A stretch of DNA of 30,743 nt, taken from the IMG/VR virus record IMGVR_UViG_3300047352_000036, positions 1-30,743 of that record; one strand, given 5' to 3'. The notes under the pieces were generated by a model. It was given only the letters and a program-made list of their open reading frames with translations, was not told the origin of the DNA and ran no database searches. Numbering within the stretch: the stretch's first letter is position 1; each line of letters begins with the position of its first letter. The stretch comes from a virus. The position numbers were made by a program, and so were the translations under genes. Shown here one piece after another: positions 28,859 through 30,743 of this stretch.

Positions 28859-30743
28859 ATGCCGTTTACGAGCAGGATCCTGTTTGACGACAACGAGGAC
28901 AGGAGCAGGGATCAAGATAGTGAAGGTCTCAATCAGTTCGGAGCAGGGTTACAGGCCGGCGTAAAGCAGACTCAAGCACTGCTTGGCGGCGGTTTGCCCG
29001 CACTTATCCAGAGCGCAATAGGCGACGAAGAGGACGCCTACGAATACCTGCAATACTACAACCAGAAGATGCAGGAGGCCGCTGAGATTGGCGGTGATTT
29101 CCAGCGCATCGAGGACATTGATGGCGCTGAAGACGCCGTTCAATGGCTGTCCTACACAATCGGACAGGCTCTGCCCAGTATCGGTACGTCAATCATCGGC
29201 GGTGGTGTCGGTGGTGCGGCTGTTCAGTACGGCGCGAAAAAATTAATCGCGGAAACCGTCGAAAGCCAAGTCAAAAAGAAAGCAGGAAAGGCCTTTGAAA
29301 AGGCCATGGTCAAGCGCGAGCTAAACCGGCGCACCCAGAAGGCCAGAAGAATAGGTCAGACTCTGGGGGCAGTCGCCACCTCTACGGGAATGAACGCGGG
29401 TGAGACATTTGCCAACGTATACGAGGAAAGTGGCGGCATACAGGATCCTGCGGTAGCACTTGCTACTGGACTTGCGGCGGGTTCTCTCGACGCGCTTGCT
29501 CCTCTGTCTATCTTGAAGAAAGTTCTGCCTGACAATATGTCAGAGCCATTCAAAGAGCTTATGGCTGACCGCCTGCTTCGCAACAAAGGCATGGTCAACC
29601 GCGCATTTATTGAAGGCGTCCGCACAGGCGGCATCGAAGGGGCCACAGAAGCCGCACAGGAGCTTCTGCAAGCCGCCGCAGTGGGCATGTTCAACGATCC
29701 GCAGGGTGGATATAAGAGCTACTCAGAGTCTTTCTTTGAGGCTTTCAACAACCCCACAGAGCAACAGAAATCACAGTATTTAAATGCGTTCGCGGCAGGC
29801 TTTGTCGGCGGCGGATCCATGGGCGGAGCCAGCGGCGCTTTCTACAAGCCCAGATCAGCGCCCGAAGTACAGGAAACTGACCCCCAGCAAAGCCCGAAGC
29901 CTGACTCTCAGGGCAGGGCGGCAGTTGATACGCCACAGTCAGAGGAGCTTGAGGCTCAGCAGGCTGGTTTCGACTCCTATGTTGATTATCTGGACGCCTA
30001 TGAAAACGGCCCAGCCGCAGTCAACAGGACGGCGTCGATTGAAGCTGTCCAGAACGTCATCCCAGACGAGTTTTACATGGGCCAAGACCTGTCGCCCGAG
30101 CAAGAGGCGGCATACGAGGCAGAAGCCCAGCGTCTTAGGGAGGAGTTCAACCCCAACCTAGAGGATCTGGAAGGTCAGGTTGTCAGCCAAGGCGAATCCG
30201 AGGGCGTTCTGCGCCGGAAGGAAGATGGCACGTTCTTCGTCCGCGACTTCAGCACTGGTGAAGAGGTCACGATCAAGACTCGCAAAGGTGATGCTGACGG
30301 AGACCAGCCTGCGGCGGACATCGGTGTTGAGCGTCAGGACGGCGAAGTCCAGATGGAGCGTGATTCCAGAGTCAGGTTCAATGCAGAGGACTCTACGTTT
30401 ACCTCTCCTGACCGTGGTGACAGGCCGTTTAAGTACATCCGAACAAACTACGATCAGAACGGCGACGTTGAGTCAGTAGTCGCAGAGGTCGTTGAAGGTT
30501 CAACCGCTGGCGAAGAGCGCGTATTCAAAAAACGCATGGCCCAGCAAATTGAAGATGCTCGTATGCAAGCAGAGGGCGCTACAGCCCTGCAAGAAACTCA
30601 GCAAACGCTGTCACAGTCTCCCACTCAGCAGGAAATCGAAGGCAACCTTGCAGACAGAGCGCAGGAAGGCCAGCCAGAAACGATAGATCCACAGCCAGTT
30701 GCCCCCAGACAAGAGGCAGAGCCAGCCCCAGCGCCGGCTGTCA
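28859..30743 (+). CDS. Large internal virion/ejection protein, 3' end missing
   Basis: An open frame from ATG 28859 (aaagga upstream) runs without a stop for 628 codons to the window end, so the protein is larger. It begins MPFTSRILFDDNEDRSRDQD. Residues 95-125 hold a Gly-rich hydrophobic stretch (LPSIGTSIIGGGVGGAAVQY), and around 180-205 GAVATSTGMNAGETFANVYE and later LATGLAAGSLDALAPLSIL suggest further membrane-active helices. From about residue 345 it is acidic, Gln/Pro-rich and probably unstructured. This matches giant ejection proteins of the T7 gp16 type or polyvalent proteins that carry enzymes further on. Any enzymatic domain lies beyond the window. Confidence 0.8.
   Translation, partial: MPFTSRILFDDNEDRSRDQDSEGLNQFGAGLQAGVKQTQALLGGGLPALIQSAIGDEEDAYEYLQYYNQKMQEAAEIGGDFQRIEDIDGAEDAVQWLSYTIGQALPSIGTSIIGGGVGGAAVQYGAKKLIAETVESQVKKKAGKAFEKAMVKRELNRRTQKARRIGQTLGAVATSTGMNAGETFANVYEESGGIQDPAVALATGLAAGSLDALAPLSILKKVLPDNMSEPFKELMADRLLRNKGMVNRAFIEGVRTGGIEGATEAAQELLQAAAVGMFNDPQGGYKSYSESFFEAFNNPTEQQKSQYLNAFAAGFVGGGSMGGASGAFYKPRSAPEVQETDPQQSPKPDSQGRAAVDTPQSEELEAQQAGFDSYVDYLDAYENGPAAVNRTASIEAVQNVIPDEFYMGQDLSPEQEAAYEAEAQRLREEFNPNLEDLEGQVVSQGESEGVLRRKEDGTFFVRDFSTGEEVTIKTRKGDADGDQPAADIGVERQDGEVQMERDSRVRFNAEDSTFTSPDRGDRPFKYIRTNYDQNGDVESVVAEVVEGSTAGEERVFKKRMAQQIEDARMQAEGATALQETQQTLSQSPTQQEIEGNLADRAQEGQPETIDPQPVAPRQEAEPAPAPAV

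Noticed and set aside
1-30743. CRISPR arrays, tRNA genes, insertion sequences, integrase or attachment sites
   Set aside because: No direct-repeat/spacer pattern, no tRNA-like cloverleaf with conserved TTC motif, and no transposase or integrase frame was found by reading both strands.

Overview
The window looks like the structural half of a tailed, podovirus-like phage genome, probably marine or aquatic with a Gram-negative host. Every supportable gene lies on the + strand and is closely packed, often with ATGA, TAATG or GTGA overlaps. The order is terminase, portal, scaffold, major capsid protein, head-tail adaptors, a long block of fiber genes, holin-like genes, a nozzle-like tail protein, and four or more internal virion proteins. 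I see no tape-measure gene, major tail protein or sheath gene, which argues for a short tail. The lipoprotein, the large-insert fiber families and the 3-TM holin-like gene fit a Gram-negative host. The host cannot be named from this sequence.

Layout. 1-191: non-coding and rich in long G runs. 192-574: a small basic protein and a mini membrane protein. 575-751: non-coding, containing a long nested stem-loop (635-727) just before a lipoprotein gene with six 11-residue repeats. 1565-6130: a DUF5675-like protein, an HNH-type protein, terminase large subunit, portal and a small helical protein. 6157-7960: scaffold and major capsid protein, closed by a clear intrinsic terminator (7971-7994). 8013-9931: a small protein, two adaptor-type proteins and a baseplate-like beta protein. 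9931-20087: the adsorption region, with an 18-residue-repeat protein, small virion proteins, several mosaic fibers (two with a C-terminal S74 intramolecular chaperone), a 790-residue LamG/SPRY/DUF7483-like adhesin and an assembly-type protein. 20121-21146: small proteins and two holin-like membrane proteins. 21146-25166: nozzle-like protein, a lambda-J-like (FN3 + DUF1983) tip protein and a DUF4376-type assembly protein. 25167-25304: the best sigma70-like promoter in the window with a two-hairpin leader. 25305-30743: a GNAT-like protein followed by internal virion/ejection proteins, the last running off the end.

How it works together. The first block packages DNA and builds the head, the adaptors and nozzle close it, and the fibers and J-like protein recognise the host. 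Two of the large adhesins are followed directly by an assembly-chaperone-type gene and two others carry their own S74 chaperone domain. The internal virion proteins probably form the trans-envelope ejection channel. No replication, RNA polymerase, integrase or tRNA gene is visible.

The least ordinary parts are the nested stem-loop at 635-727, the repeat lipoprotein, the mosaic and partly duplicated fiber array, a siphophage-type J-like protein in a podovirus-like gene order, and the 15-bp tandem repeats in an internal virion protein. All family names come from reading motifs by eye; no database search was run.
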